This document shows, one piece after another, positions 29,294 to 37,174 of a stretch of 64,000 nt of DNA. This DNA comes from Candidatus Sedimenticola sp. (ex Thyasira tokunagai) (GTDB lineage Bacteria > Pseudomonadota > Gammaproteobacteria > Chromatiales > Chromatiaceae). Each line of letters opens with the position of its first letter. The stretch's first letter is position 1. The notes under the pieces are model-generated. The model was not told the origin of the DNA, did no database searches, and saw only the letters and a list, made by a program, of their open reading frames with translations. The position numbers were made by a program, and so were the translations under genes. The DNA lies in the NCBI GenBank assembly GCA_037318855.1, contig CP134874.1, forward strand, positions 434,598 through 498,597, written 5' to 3'.

Positions 29294-29630
29294 CTTAGGT
29301 CCCTGGTGATCAGATATACCCTTGAAATTGTCTTTTGCGACCCCTTATAACTTTAGATCGGCCCACAGCTGATAACCTTTAGCTTCAAACTCGAATATGG
29401 GCGGCCGTGTCAACGGACAATGATTCGCCGGCTATCATGTTGCGGGATGGTTTCTTACGAGAAGAAGCGCCCAAAGATGATGGGCTTCTTCGTTGGGTCG
29501 TGATGGAAATATTGAAAGGGCAGGCTGATCCACAACAAGTCAATCAGTTGTTGCGGGAGAAGCTGTAGAGAGGTCCTTCCGGTACTTTCTAATGTAGCCC
29601 GTGCCGGTGCGTAAAAGTGGCGGCAGGCTG
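29294..29630. other. island right boundary, intergenic
   Basis: 337 bases between the STAS gene and the diguanylate cyclase gene. It holds the decayed gatB 3' copy (29457-29568). The promoter of the STAS-cheA-receptor-cheW-cheR-cheB operon must lie in 29294-29456, but no convincing box pair was identified. Confidence 0.6.
29457..29568 (+). repeat. direct repeat, copy 2: gatB 3' end remnant
   Basis: 112 bases matching gatB 18997-19109. The first 40 are identical, then there is a one-base shift that puts TGA in frame and a diverged middle, then about 25 identical bases up to a stop codon (TAG instead of TAA). There is no gatB sequence to its left. It marks the right end of the 10.3-kb chemosensory segment. 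Confidence 0.88.
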
Positions 29631-30683
29631 TCAGCTATCAACGGCTGATTCGATAACCACCTGATTACGACCGTGGTTCTTAGCGTAGTAGAGGGCGTTG
29701 TCGGCGCGCTCGACCAATTCGGTAGGGGTGTCACCGGGACGGAATAGCGCCACACCGGCAGAGATGGTGATCTGACCGATCGGTGTTTTGCTCTTGCTGT
29801 GAACCAAACTGGTGTCGGCAATGGTATTGCGGATATTTTCCGATAGAGCCACTGCACCTGCTGTTTCTGTTTGCGGCAGCAGCAGGGTGAACTCTTCACC
29901 GCCGTAGCGCGCGGCGGTATCTCTGCCCTTGGTACTCTTCTTCAGCGTATCGGCAACAAAACGTATCACCTTGTCACCCACCAGATGTCCGTGGGTATCG
30001 TTGACTTTTTTAAAGTGGTCAATATCCAGCATTACCAAACAAAACTTAGCACCCTCCTCTTCTGTGGCTGCGGCGATAGTATCTTCCAGGGTTTCGAAGA
30101 AGACTTTCCTGTTTGACAGTCCGGTCAGTGGATCGGTAGAGGCCTGTTGCCGTACCTGATTCAGCTCCTTGCGGAGGGTGTTCATCTCCTCACTTTTGTG
30201 GTCAAAATCGCGCTGGATTGTCTCCACCGAACTTCTCATCTGGCGGGTCTCATCCAGTACCGCACTCATCAGTCCAAGCACATCCTGCAGTGAGTTGGCA
30301 CTACCGCAACTGTTGTTGAACTCCTCCAAAACATGGCTGTAACGGTCGGTGTCTGCACTGGTGTCACGTAGTGAGCTCGATGTCTCAATGAGCGTTTTCT
30401 GCATCTTTTGACGCATATGCTGCAGGCGATCAAGATTATATTCAGAGATATAGTTGTTGAAGAGGGTGTCGTTGATGGTCGTGGAGAAAGAACCCTCCGC
30501 TTGGCGCAGTTCGTCGATGCGCTCGGTCAATGCCGGCTTGTCACCGCTGGCATAGTGGAACCAGACCGCATAGTTCTCCGGGGTTGCGGGAATACCGTAT
30601 TTACTCATCAGCGGCAGGGTCAGACGCAGTATCTCTGCGTTGGTATCGGGTTCTGAACCTGTCTGTTTATCGTGGGTAGTCAA
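29631..30683 (-). CDS. diguanylate cyclase with N-terminal helical region
   Basis: 350 residues, TTG start at 30683 with AGGAA five bases upstream. The N-terminal half (about 1-165) is alpha-helical and coiled-coil rich, with no recognised sensor domain. The C-terminal GGDEF domain has DPLTGLSNRKVF, DIDHFKKVNDTHGH and the active motif GGEEF at 251-255. The inhibitory RxxD position reads KGRD, so product inhibition is probably weak or absent. It makes cyclic-di-GMP. It is a soluble protein with no membrane segment. Confidence 0.93.
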   Translation of the reverse strand: MTTHDKQTGSEPDTNAEILRLTLPLMSKYGIPATPENYAVWFHYASGDKPALTERIDELRQAEGSFSTTINDTLFNNYISEYNLDRLQHMRQKMQKTLIETSSSLRDTSADTDRYSHVLEEFNNSCGSANSLQDVLGLMSAVLDETRQMRSSVETIQRDFDHKSEEMNTLRKELNQVRQQASTDPLTGLSNRKVFFETLEDTIAAATEEEGAKFCLVMLDIDHFKKVNDTHGHLVGDKVIRFVADTLKKSTKGRDTAARYGGEEFTLLLPQTETAGAVALSENIRNTIADTSLVHSKSKTPIGQITISAGVALFRPGDTPTELVERADNALYYAKNHGRNQVVIESAVDS

Positions 30684-30830
30684 AGGATTTCCTACTATTA
30701 CGTGTCTTCTATGGATTCTAGTACAATATCGTCCATTATCCGGGAAAGTTTAGGTGCCCGAGCCAATCGGGAGATGGGTTTTGTGGTGCCCCGGACAGTT
30801 GTTATTGGTCTCGGGTGATGTGAGCCGGTA

Positions 30831-31454
30831 TCAGGTTATGCCGGGTGCCCCTCCCTGGTGAATTTTATTGACCAGATCATTTTTCTCCTCCGTCGCTTGT
30901 ACCAGGCGACGTGCTATCTCCGCCAACTTACAGCGTTCAGAGCGTGCGTAGGCGCGCAGTGTCTCGAAGGCCATCTGCTCGGTGACATGGAAACGCTCCA
31001 TGTAGATGCCGATGGCGACGCTGATCTCCCGGCTGCGTTTGATGGCGCTGGTGAGATTGTTTTCATTCTCGTGCAGGCGTTGGAGGTCGGCTGAGCGCTC
31101 AAGTGCAGCTTCGATGGTGGGGATGAGTTGGTGGGTATCCACCGGCTTTACCAGATAACCGAGCGCACCCTCTTTTGTGGTGGCTTCCACCACTTCCCTG
31201 TCTGAGTAGGCGCTGAGAAAGATGGAGTCGATACCGGCTTGCTCACGCAGCATACCGGCCGCCTCTATGCCCTGAATTCCGGGCATTCGGATATCCAGAA
31301 TTGCCAGGTCAGGCGCTTCACTGCAACCGAGTCTGACGGCCTCTTCGCCACTGGATGCGGCTATTACCTCATAACCCGCCTGTCGTAGGCCCTTGGTCAG
31401 GGTGGTAAGTATCAGAATGTCGTCATCGGCGACAAGAATTCTATAGCCTGTCAT
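30831..31454 (-). CDS. response regulator with ANTAR RNA-binding output
   Basis: 207 residues. A receiver domain with phosphorylation site D54 (LAILDIRMPGIQG) and KPVD is joined to a C-terminal ANTAR domain (about 135-195; SREISVAIGIYMERF, AFETLRAYARSERCKLAEIARRLV). ANTAR regulators bind paired hexanucleotide-loop stems in leader RNAs and prevent termination, often in nitrogen or amide metabolism. The target RNA and the partner kinase are not in the window. Confidence 0.93.
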   Translation of the reverse strand: MTGYRILVADDDILILTTLTKGLRQAGYEVIAASSGEEAVRLGCSEAPDLAILDIRMPGIQGIEAAGMLREQAGIDSIFLSAYSDREVVEATTKEGALGYLVKPVDTHQLIPTIEAALERSADLQRLHENENNLTSAIKRSREISVAIGIYMERFHVTEQMAFETLRAYARSERCKLAEIARRLVQATEEKNDLVNKIHQGGAPGIT

Positions 31455-31844
31455 TATTGTTAGATCTCGAAACTGGCTTGTCTTATCCCTTTACCGCAGC
31501 AAACGGTTTCCCGGGAGGAGCGGGATTATATTCTGCTGTACACCAGACTATATCCTGATTACCCCTGAAACTCAGCCGGAAATGAACGCGAATAAACGCG
31601 AATATGGCGCTTCACGGATAAATTGTCTGGATGTTGTACTCAAATAATCACCAAGGGCATGTTCGGACGCTTTGTAATATGGGGAGCATTTTATATATTT
31701 GCGTTCATACGCGTTTATTTGCGGCCAAAATTGACTCATTTTCTTCTATCAGTGGCTGAGCGGGGGTAATCAGAAACTATATTGGAGCATCGCCTTTCGA
31801 TTATAAGGAGAATCTTACGATTAAACCAGGCCTGGAATATGGGA
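31455..31844. other. intergenic region with an imperfect inverted repeat
   Basis: 390 bases between the ANTAR regulator and the methyltransferase gene. Arms at about 31577-31604 and 31695-31725 are imperfect inverted copies of a sequence built from AACGCGAATAAACGCGAAT-like units, enclosing about 90 bases. No gene is seen. Such units resemble dispersed intergenic repeats. Confidence 0.65.
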
Positions 31845-32456
31845 TTATTCCGGGATCTGTGCCATTGCCACGGTGTAAGTTTTTCCCTGTTTCAGCTTCT
31901 TGTAGTTGCCGAACACTTCTATAAACGCCTTCTGGATGAATTTTCTCAGACCTGAAATAGTAACCACGTAGAAGCGTCCACCGGGATTCATTCGCTCCAA
32001 GGCATCATAGAAGTAGAGATAGTAGAGCTCTTTACCGGTTTTGGCCGGCAAGTTGGATACGATCAGATCAAAGCTCCGGTCACCCACTTCGGAGAAGCCA
32101 TTGCTAAGAATTACCTCGGCGTTGTTGATCTGATTCAACCCGGCGTTTTTCCTGCTGTACTCAACAGCGACGAAGTCCTTGTCTACCAGAAGACTATGCC
32201 CCTGTGGTGCCAGCTTTGCCAGGGTCAGGCCCAGGGGGCCATAGCCGCAGCCGAGATCCAGGGTGTCATCGCTCTCGTTGACCTCCAGGTAGTCGAGCAG
32301 CAATAGGCTCCCCTCGTCGAGATTTTTTGGCGAGAAGAGTCCCCAGGTGGTGTGATAAGTGAGGGTATGCCCTCTAGCCTCCCCGCTGAAAACGAGATCT
32401 TGGCGCAATTTGTTCAGGTAGTTTCGTTTTGCCTGATCTATTTTTGGTGCGGTCAT
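31845..32456 (-). CDS. class I SAM-dependent methyltransferase (RsmC/MTS-like)
   Basis: 203 residues. The SAM-binding motif is DLGCGYGPLGLTLAKL, with acidic post-motif LLVDKDFVAVEYSRKN. The motif IV position is SNLPAKTGKE where rRNA base methyltransferases of the RsmC/RlmG type have NPPF. The general fold and the TWGLFSPKNLDEGSLLLLDYL segment fit the MTS family. The substrate is probably RNA or a small molecule; the missing NPP tetrapeptide argues against assigning rsmC. Confidence 0.8.
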   Translation of the reverse strand: MTAPKIDQAKRNYLNKLRQDLVFSGEARGHTLTYHTTWGLFSPKNLDEGSLLLLDYLEVNESDDTLDLGCGYGPLGLTLAKLAPQGHSLLVDKDFVAVEYSRKNAGLNQINNAEVILSNGFSEVGDRSFDLIVSNLPAKTGKELYYLYFYDALERMNPGGRFYVVTISGLRKFIQKAFIEVFGNYKKLKQGKTYTVAMAQIPE

Positions 32457-32502
32457 GGTTTTTCCTGGTTGTTTCTCAATTAGTTACCTGGCTCCGAGGC
32501 AT

Positions 32503-32534
32503 GTTCTTCGCGAACAAGCTCGCGCCTACAATCG
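32503..32534. repeat. REP-like sequence
   Basis: Contains the short palindrome TTCGCGAA followed by CAAGCTCGCGCCTACA, the general form of gammaproteobacterial REP sequences that end in GCNCCTAC. It sits beside the nested inverted repeats at 32571-32715. Confidence 0.6.
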
Positions 32535-32570
32535 ACTTCGGGATTATTGTGCAGAACCATTATTGTTCCT

Positions 32571-32715
32571 GATTAGCACGAATGTTCAGCTATCGAATAA
32601 GCACCCGATGATCGCACTCGTAGGAGCGGCTTTAGCCGCGATCCATGCTTCGATTTGGCACTGATCGCGGCTAAAGCCGCTCCTACGGTCTCTTAGCTGA
32701 ACATTCGTGCTAATC
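32571..32715. repeat. nested perfect inverted repeats (REPIN-like)
   Basis: The outer arms, 32571-32592 and 32694-32715, are perfect 22-base inverted copies. The inner arms, 32619-32643 and 32663-32687, are perfect 25-base inverted copies around a 19-base spacer and contain GTAGGAGCGGCTTTAGCCGC. The inner pair has the form of a REP doublet. The whole forms one long hairpin between the methyltransferase and moeB genes. Confidence 0.92.
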
Positions 32716-32725
32716 AAGTTATTGT

Positions 32726-33472
32726 TTATACTCTGCCGCCACAGGTTGGGCAGGCGGGATCAGCTTTCAGCTTCAGGCTGCGCCACTGCATATCCAGGGC
32801 ATCGAGCAGTAGCAAGCGCCCCGTCAGTGGTTCACCGGCACCGGTAAGCAGTTTGATGGCCTCTGTTGCCTGGATGCTGCCAATGATTCCTACTACGGGT
32901 GCCAGGACGCCGTTTTCAGAACAGGTCTCTTCCTGTTCTCCACTTCCGCCGTAGAGGCATCGGTAGCAGGGGTCACCGGGCTTTCCGCTAAAGACGGAGA
33001 CCTGCCCTTCCATCCTGATGGCGGCCCCTGATACCAGCGGTATTTCAGCGGCTACGCAGGCGTCGTTGATCATAAAACGGGTAGTGAAGTTGTCGGTACC
33101 ATCGATCACCAAGTCGGCCTTGGCAACTTCGGAGGCAAGCTCATCTTCTTCCATCAGTCGGCTTATGGTCTCTATTCTGCACTCGGGATTGATCGCTTGC
33201 AGACTTTTGCAGGCAGACTCCACCTTCAGTTCACCGATTCTGTCGGTGGTGTGGATGATCTGGCGTTGCAGGTTGCTTAGGTCCACCTTGTCGAAGTCAA
33301 CAAGCACCAGCTCACCGACGCCTGCGGCCGCCAGGTACATTGCGATGGGTGAGCCCAACCCTCCCATGCCGATGATCAGCACACGGGATTGCAGCAGTCG
33401 CTCTTGGCCCTCGATACCGATGGAGGGAAGCATGATCTGGCGGCTGTAGCGCAGTAGTTGGTTGTCGTTCAT
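32726..33472 (-). CDS. moeB: molybdopterin-synthase/thiocarboxylate adenylyltransferase (MoeB/ThiF)
   Basis: 248 residues. E1-like enzyme that adenylates the C-terminal glycine of a ubiquitin-like sulfur carrier (MoaD or ThiS). The nucleotide loop is GMGGLGSP near residue 35, with the conserved RYSRQIMLP start, NLQRQI, the DGTDNFTTRF motif and the zinc cysteines CYRC and CPTCGG. It follows hemA-prfA-prmC in the order common to Gammaproteobacteria. A heptamer array separates it from prmC. Confidence 0.93.
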   Translation of the reverse strand: MNDNQLLRYSRQIMLPSIGIEGQERLLQSRVLIIGMGGLGSPIAMYLAAAGVGELVLVDFDKVDLSNLQRQIIHTTDRIGELKVESACKSLQAINPECRIETISRLMEEDELASEVAKADLVIDGTDNFTTRFMINDACVAAEIPLVSGAAIRMEGQVSVFSGKPGDPCYRCLYGGSGEQEETCSENGVLAPVVGIIGSIQATEAIKLLTGAGEPLTGRLLLLDALDMQWRSLKLKADPACPTCGGRV

Positions 33473-33482
33473 TAAAATCTTA

Positions 33483-33524
33483 AGTTGTCAGTTGTCAGTT
33501 GTCAGTTGTCAGTTGTCAGTTGTC
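33483..33524. repeat. solo tandem heptamer array
   Basis: Six tandem copies of AGTTGTC, identical to the left arm at 4577-4606, in the gap between prmC and moeB. No inverted partner or four-helix-bundle gene is present. It is followed by two copies of GGCCGATG (near 33525 and 33552). Confidence 0.92.
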
Positions 33525-33573
33525 GGCCGATGAGAGCAGGTGTTATTTCTGGCCGATGGAGTTTAACAAACTC

Positions 33574-34437
33574 CTAAGTTGGAGGCTTCATCCCCTCTGT
33601 GACACGCTCTCTCCCGCCAAGATCACGATGGGTGATAATACCCAGGAAACCACCATCTGCCATCAGTTGCCTCACGGCAGCTCCCTGATCCGGGCCGTGC
33701 TCCAGTAGCAATCTGCCTCCGGCTAGGAGGTGTGCAGGTGCCTGGTTGATGATTTGGCGTATATCGCTGAGACCGTCACTACCGGCGGTAAGTGCCCTCT
33801 GCGGCTCCCAGGGGAGACCGTTAAGCTCCAGATGCGGGTCGCCCTCAGCGACATAGGGAGGGTTGCTCAATATCAGATGGAACTGTTCTCCCTCAGGCAG
33901 TGCTTGGCACCAGCTCCCTTCTGCTGAGCGTGTATTTGTCAGATTGAGTCGTTTGAAGTTTCTCTCGGCAACCGTCAGTGCTGTGGCAGAACTATCGCAT
34001 GCGATAACTTCAGACAGTGGGCGTTCACTTGCTATCGCCGCCGCGATGGCGCCACTGCCGGTACCCAGGTCGGCTAGATCAAAGTCCATGTCTGTCGGGA
34101 TGAGTTCAAGTGCCCGCTCTACCAGGGTTTCTGTTTCCGGGCGTGGAATGAGTGTCTCCGGTGTGACCTCTAACTCCAGAGACCAGAACTCGCGCCTGCC
34201 GATGATGTAGGCGAGCGGTTTGCCGCTCCGGCGCTGTTCGATAAGTGTGTCGAGTCGGCTCAGTTGGTCGGGTGCCAGTTCCTGCTCGGGCCAGGCAAAG
34301 AGATGACTGCGCGTTTTTTTGAGTACCTCGGCAAGTAGCAGCTCCGCCTCCAGTCTCGCTTCGCTTTCAGCTATCTGACCAAGTGCCATGGATGCCTGCT
34401 TGAGAGTGTCGGCTATGGTCTGCCGCTGTGTTGTCAC
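33574..34437 (-). CDS. prmC: peptide chain release factor N5-glutamine methyltransferase
   Basis: 287 residues, GTG start eight bases after the prfA stop. It methylates the glutamine of the GGQ motif in RF1 and RF2. A helical N-terminal domain precedes the SAM domain (DLGTGSGAIAAAIASE) with the glutamine-binding motif NPPYVAEGDPHL. It is next to its substrate gene prfA, the usual arrangement. Confidence 0.96.
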   Translation of the reverse strand: MTTQRQTIADTLKQASMALGQIAESEARLEAELLLAEVLKKTRSHLFAWPEQELAPDQLSRLDTLIEQRRSGKPLAYIIGRREFWSLELEVTPETLIPRPETETLVERALELIPTDMDFDLADLGTGSGAIAAAIASERPLSEVIACDSSATALTVAERNFKRLNLTNTRSAEGSWCQALPEGEQFHLILSNPPYVAEGDPHLELNGLPWEPQRALTAGSDGLSDIRQIINQAPAHLLAGGRLLLEHGPDQGAAVRQLMADGGFLGIITHRDLGGRERVTEGMKPPT

Positions 34438-34445
34438 GGGCCTGC

Positions 34446-35531
34446 TTAGCCGTCGCTGTTGGCCAGGTCGGCAAGCAACTCAGCCTGATGTTCCTGGGTC
34501 AACGGGGTAATGACCTGCTCCATGGCGCCCGTCATCACATCATCCAGCTTGTAGATCGTCAGGTTGATACGGTGGTCGGTGATACGATTCTGCGGGTAGT
34601 TGTAGGTACGGATACGCTCTGAGCGATCGCCGCTGCCAACCTGCAGTTTACGCGCCGCCGCCTGCTCGCTGTGCTGCTGTTGCTGTAGCCCTGAGAGCAG
34701 TTTTGCCTGTAGTAGAGAGAGTGCGCGCGCCTTATTTTTGTGTTGCGAGCGTTCATCCTGACACTCCACCACAATACCGGTGGGGAGGTGGGTGATGCGG
34801 ACCGCCGAGTCAGTTTTATTGACGTGCTGGCCACCGGCACCGGAGGCGCGGTAGGTGTCTATTCGCAGGTCATTGGTGTTGATATCGACTTCGTCGATAG
34901 CATCAGCTTCCGGCAGGATGGCAACGGTACAGGCGGAGGTGTGAATGCGCCCCTGAGACTCAGTTTCAGGAACCCGTTGAACGCGGTGTGTGCCCGACTC
35001 GAACTTGAGATGTGAGTAGACATTGCGACCGCTGATGCGGCTGATGATCTCCTTATACCCCCCCTGATCGCCCTGGCTCTCGCTAATTGTCTCTGTCTGC
35101 CAACCCTGCTGCTCGGCGTAGCGAAGGTACATGCGTAGGAGGTCGCCGGTGAAGAGGGCTGCCTCGGCACCGCCGGTACCGGCACGGATCTCAAGGAAGA
35201 TGTTGCGCTGGTCGTTGGGGTCGGCGGGGAGGAGCAGTAGCTGCAGTTCCGGCTCCAGTGCTTGGCGTGCCTCCTCTGAGGTCGCGATCTCCTCTTTTGC
35301 CAGATCTGCCATCTCCGGGTCGTCGAGCATCTCGCGGGCAGCTGCGATCTCCTCTTCCAGTGACTGGTAACGGTGGTAACAGCTGACCACGGGTTCCAGT
35401 TGGGCGTACTCCCGGCTTAGGCTGCGAAAGCGATTCTGCTCCCCCTGGATCTGTGGGTCCGCGAGTAGTGCCGTGATCTCTTCGAATCGTTCGGCAAGCT
35501 GTTCAAGCTTGCCGTGAATAGATGGCTTCAT
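34446..35531 (-). CDS. prfA: peptide chain release factor 1
   Basis: 361 residues. It recognises UAA and UAG through the tripeptide P-E-T at 188-190 ([11 protein letters not shown]) and triggers hydrolysis with G-G-Q at 233-235 ([15 protein letters not shown]). The ATG overlaps the hemA stop (ATGA). Confidence 0.98.
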   Translation of the reverse strand: MKPSIHGKLEQLAERFEEITALLADPQIQGEQNRFRSLSREYAQLEPVVSCYHRYQSLEEEIAAAREMLDDPEMADLAKEEIATSEEARQALEPELQLLLLPADPNDQRNIFLEIRAGTGGAEAALFTGDLLRMYLRYAEQQGWQTETISESQGDQGGYKEIISRISGRNVYSHLKFESGTHRVQRVPETESQGRIHTSACTVAILPEADAIDEVDINTNDLRIDTYRASGAGGQHVNKTDSAVRITHLPTGIVVECQDERSQHKNKARALSLLQAKLLSGLQQQQHSEQAAARKLQVGSGDRSERIRTYNYPQNRITDHRINLTIYKLDDVMTGAMEQVITPLTQEHQAELLADLANSDG

Positions 35532-36781
35532 TCGTTGATTTTGAACAGGGTGTTTGCCGCATCCAGCAGTTCCGAATGGCCATCAAAACCAGCCTGACGG
35601 ATCTGTGTGCTTGGGGTGTGCAGTAGTTTATTGGTCAGGGTGTGTGCGAGGTATTGCAGCGCCTCTTCTGCGCTTTTTCCGTTCTTAAGTTGCTTCAGCG
35701 CACGCTCCAGCACTTCATCACGGGTGATTTCCGATTGGCGGCGATAGCCCTGAATAGTACCCACAGCGTCCAGTGAGCGTAGCCAGCCCATAAACTCTTC
35801 GACATGGAAATCGATGATCTCCGTTGCCTGCTCGGCTGCCTCCTGGCGGGAGCGCATGTTCTCTTCGATCACCTCCTGCAGGTCGTCAACCGTGTAAAGA
35901 TAGATGTCACTCAGCTCTGCTACTTCAGCTTCAATATCTCTCGGAACGGCGATGTCTACCATGAACATCGGGCGATGCTTGCGTTTTTTCAGTGCACTCT
36001 CAACGGTGCCTTTGCCTACTACAGGCAGCGGGCTGGCGGTAGATGAGATGACAATATCCGCCTCTGCGAGGTGGGCGGGAATTTCCGTGAGAGCGATGGC
36101 GTAGCCGCCAAACTGGTTGGCCAGATTATGAGCACGCTCAAGGGTACGATTGGCAACGATGATGCGCTGTATCCCGTGTTGGCTAAGGTGGCGGGCGGCC
36201 AGCTCGATAGTTTCACCGGCACCGATCAGCAGTGCGGTCTGCTGGGTTAGGTCGCTGAAGATCTGTCGCGCCAGGCTGACGGCGGAGAAGGCAACGGAGA
36301 CCGGGCTGTGACCAATGGCGGTATCGGTTCGTACCTGCTTGGCTACAGAGAAGGTGTGCTGGAACATACGGCCTAACAGCTTGCCCGTGGTACCGGCATC
36401 GCCGGCGGTTTGGAACGCCTGTTTCACCTGTCCCAGAATTTGCGGTTCACCGAGCACCATTGAGTCGAGGCCGCTGGCAACCCGTAGTAGATGGCGCACA
36501 GACTCCTGCTCTGTGTGAGAATAGAGATAGGGTGAGATGGTCTCGAGTTCCAGCCCGTGGAACCGGCTGAGCCAACTGCTGACATCTTCCCGCTCCGCGC
36601 CCTGTAGGTTGCAGTAAAGCTCTGTTCTGTTGCAGGTGGAGAGAATGGTGGTTTCCGTCACTCCCGGTAGCTCAGCGAGATTGCGCAGGGCGGCAACAAT
36701 GATGTCAGGCCCAAAAGTGAGGCGCTCACGTATATCGATGGGGGCTGTTTTGTGGTTGAGTCCGAGAGTGAGCAGTGCCAT
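35528..36781 (-). CDS. hemA: glutamyl-tRNA reductase
   Basis: 417 residues. It reduces Glu-tRNA to glutamate-1-semialdehyde with NADPH, the first step of C5 tetrapyrrole synthesis. The nucleophile is C50 in [10 protein letters not shown]. The NADPH motif [15 protein letters not shown] and the C-terminal dimerisation helices are present. It is first gene of hemA-prfA-prmC-moeB, divergent from the TPR lipoprotein gene. Confidence 0.97.
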   Translation of the reverse strand: MALLTLGLNHKTAPIDIRERLTFGPDIIVAALRNLAELPGVTETTILSTCNRTELYCNLQGAEREDVSSWLSRFHGLELETISPYLYSHTEQESVRHLLRVASGLDSMVLGEPQILGQVKQAFQTAGDAGTTGKLLGRMFQHTFSVAKQVRTDTAIGHSPVSVAFSAVSLARQIFSDLTQQTALLIGAGETIELAARHLSQHGIQRIIVANRTLERAHNLANQFGGYAIALTEIPAHLAEADIVISSTASPLPVVGKGTVESALKKRKHRPMFMVDIAVPRDIEAEVAELSDIYLYTVDDLQEVIEENMRSRQEAAEQATEIIDFHVEEFMGWLRSLDAVGTIQGYRRQSEITRDEVLERALKQLKNGKSAEEALQYLAHTLTNKLLHTPSTQIRQAGFDGHSELLDAANTLFKINE

Positions 36782-37174
36782 AGGAGTCGTGTTTAGCGCG
36801 CAATATGATATCTGCCGGAATCAGTGGTCGTTTGTAACGGCCAATACGTTCTCCTCTTCACCAGAGTGGCGGGGTCAGAAGAAATATCTCCGGAATAGTA
36901 TCGTCTTTTTGCTGCAACCTCTGGCGGTGTAGGAAGGTGAAATTTTGAATTATCAAGGGCTTAAATACAAGGGGGACTTGGCTTATAGCGACCAATGCCA
37001 TAAGAATTTTTGTCGTATGAGTGCCGGTTATGCTGGATGTTTTGTTCGGAAGCCAGCTGTAACAGATTGATATTATAGGGTTATTATTTACTATCTCGGC
37101 ATGCTCGCCTTGGTGTTATGGGTTCGGTTACCATGAGCAATTCGTCAGGTTTGTCGTGGGTTACAGGGAAACTA
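36782..37174. other. divergent intergenic region, hemA / TPR lipoprotein
   Basis: 393 bases between divergent genes. It is AT-rich towards 37060-37100 (near ATTGATATTATAGGG), which suggests a promoter for the plus-strand operon, but spacing to a clear -10 was not convincing. No RNA gene or repeat was seen. Confidence 0.4.
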
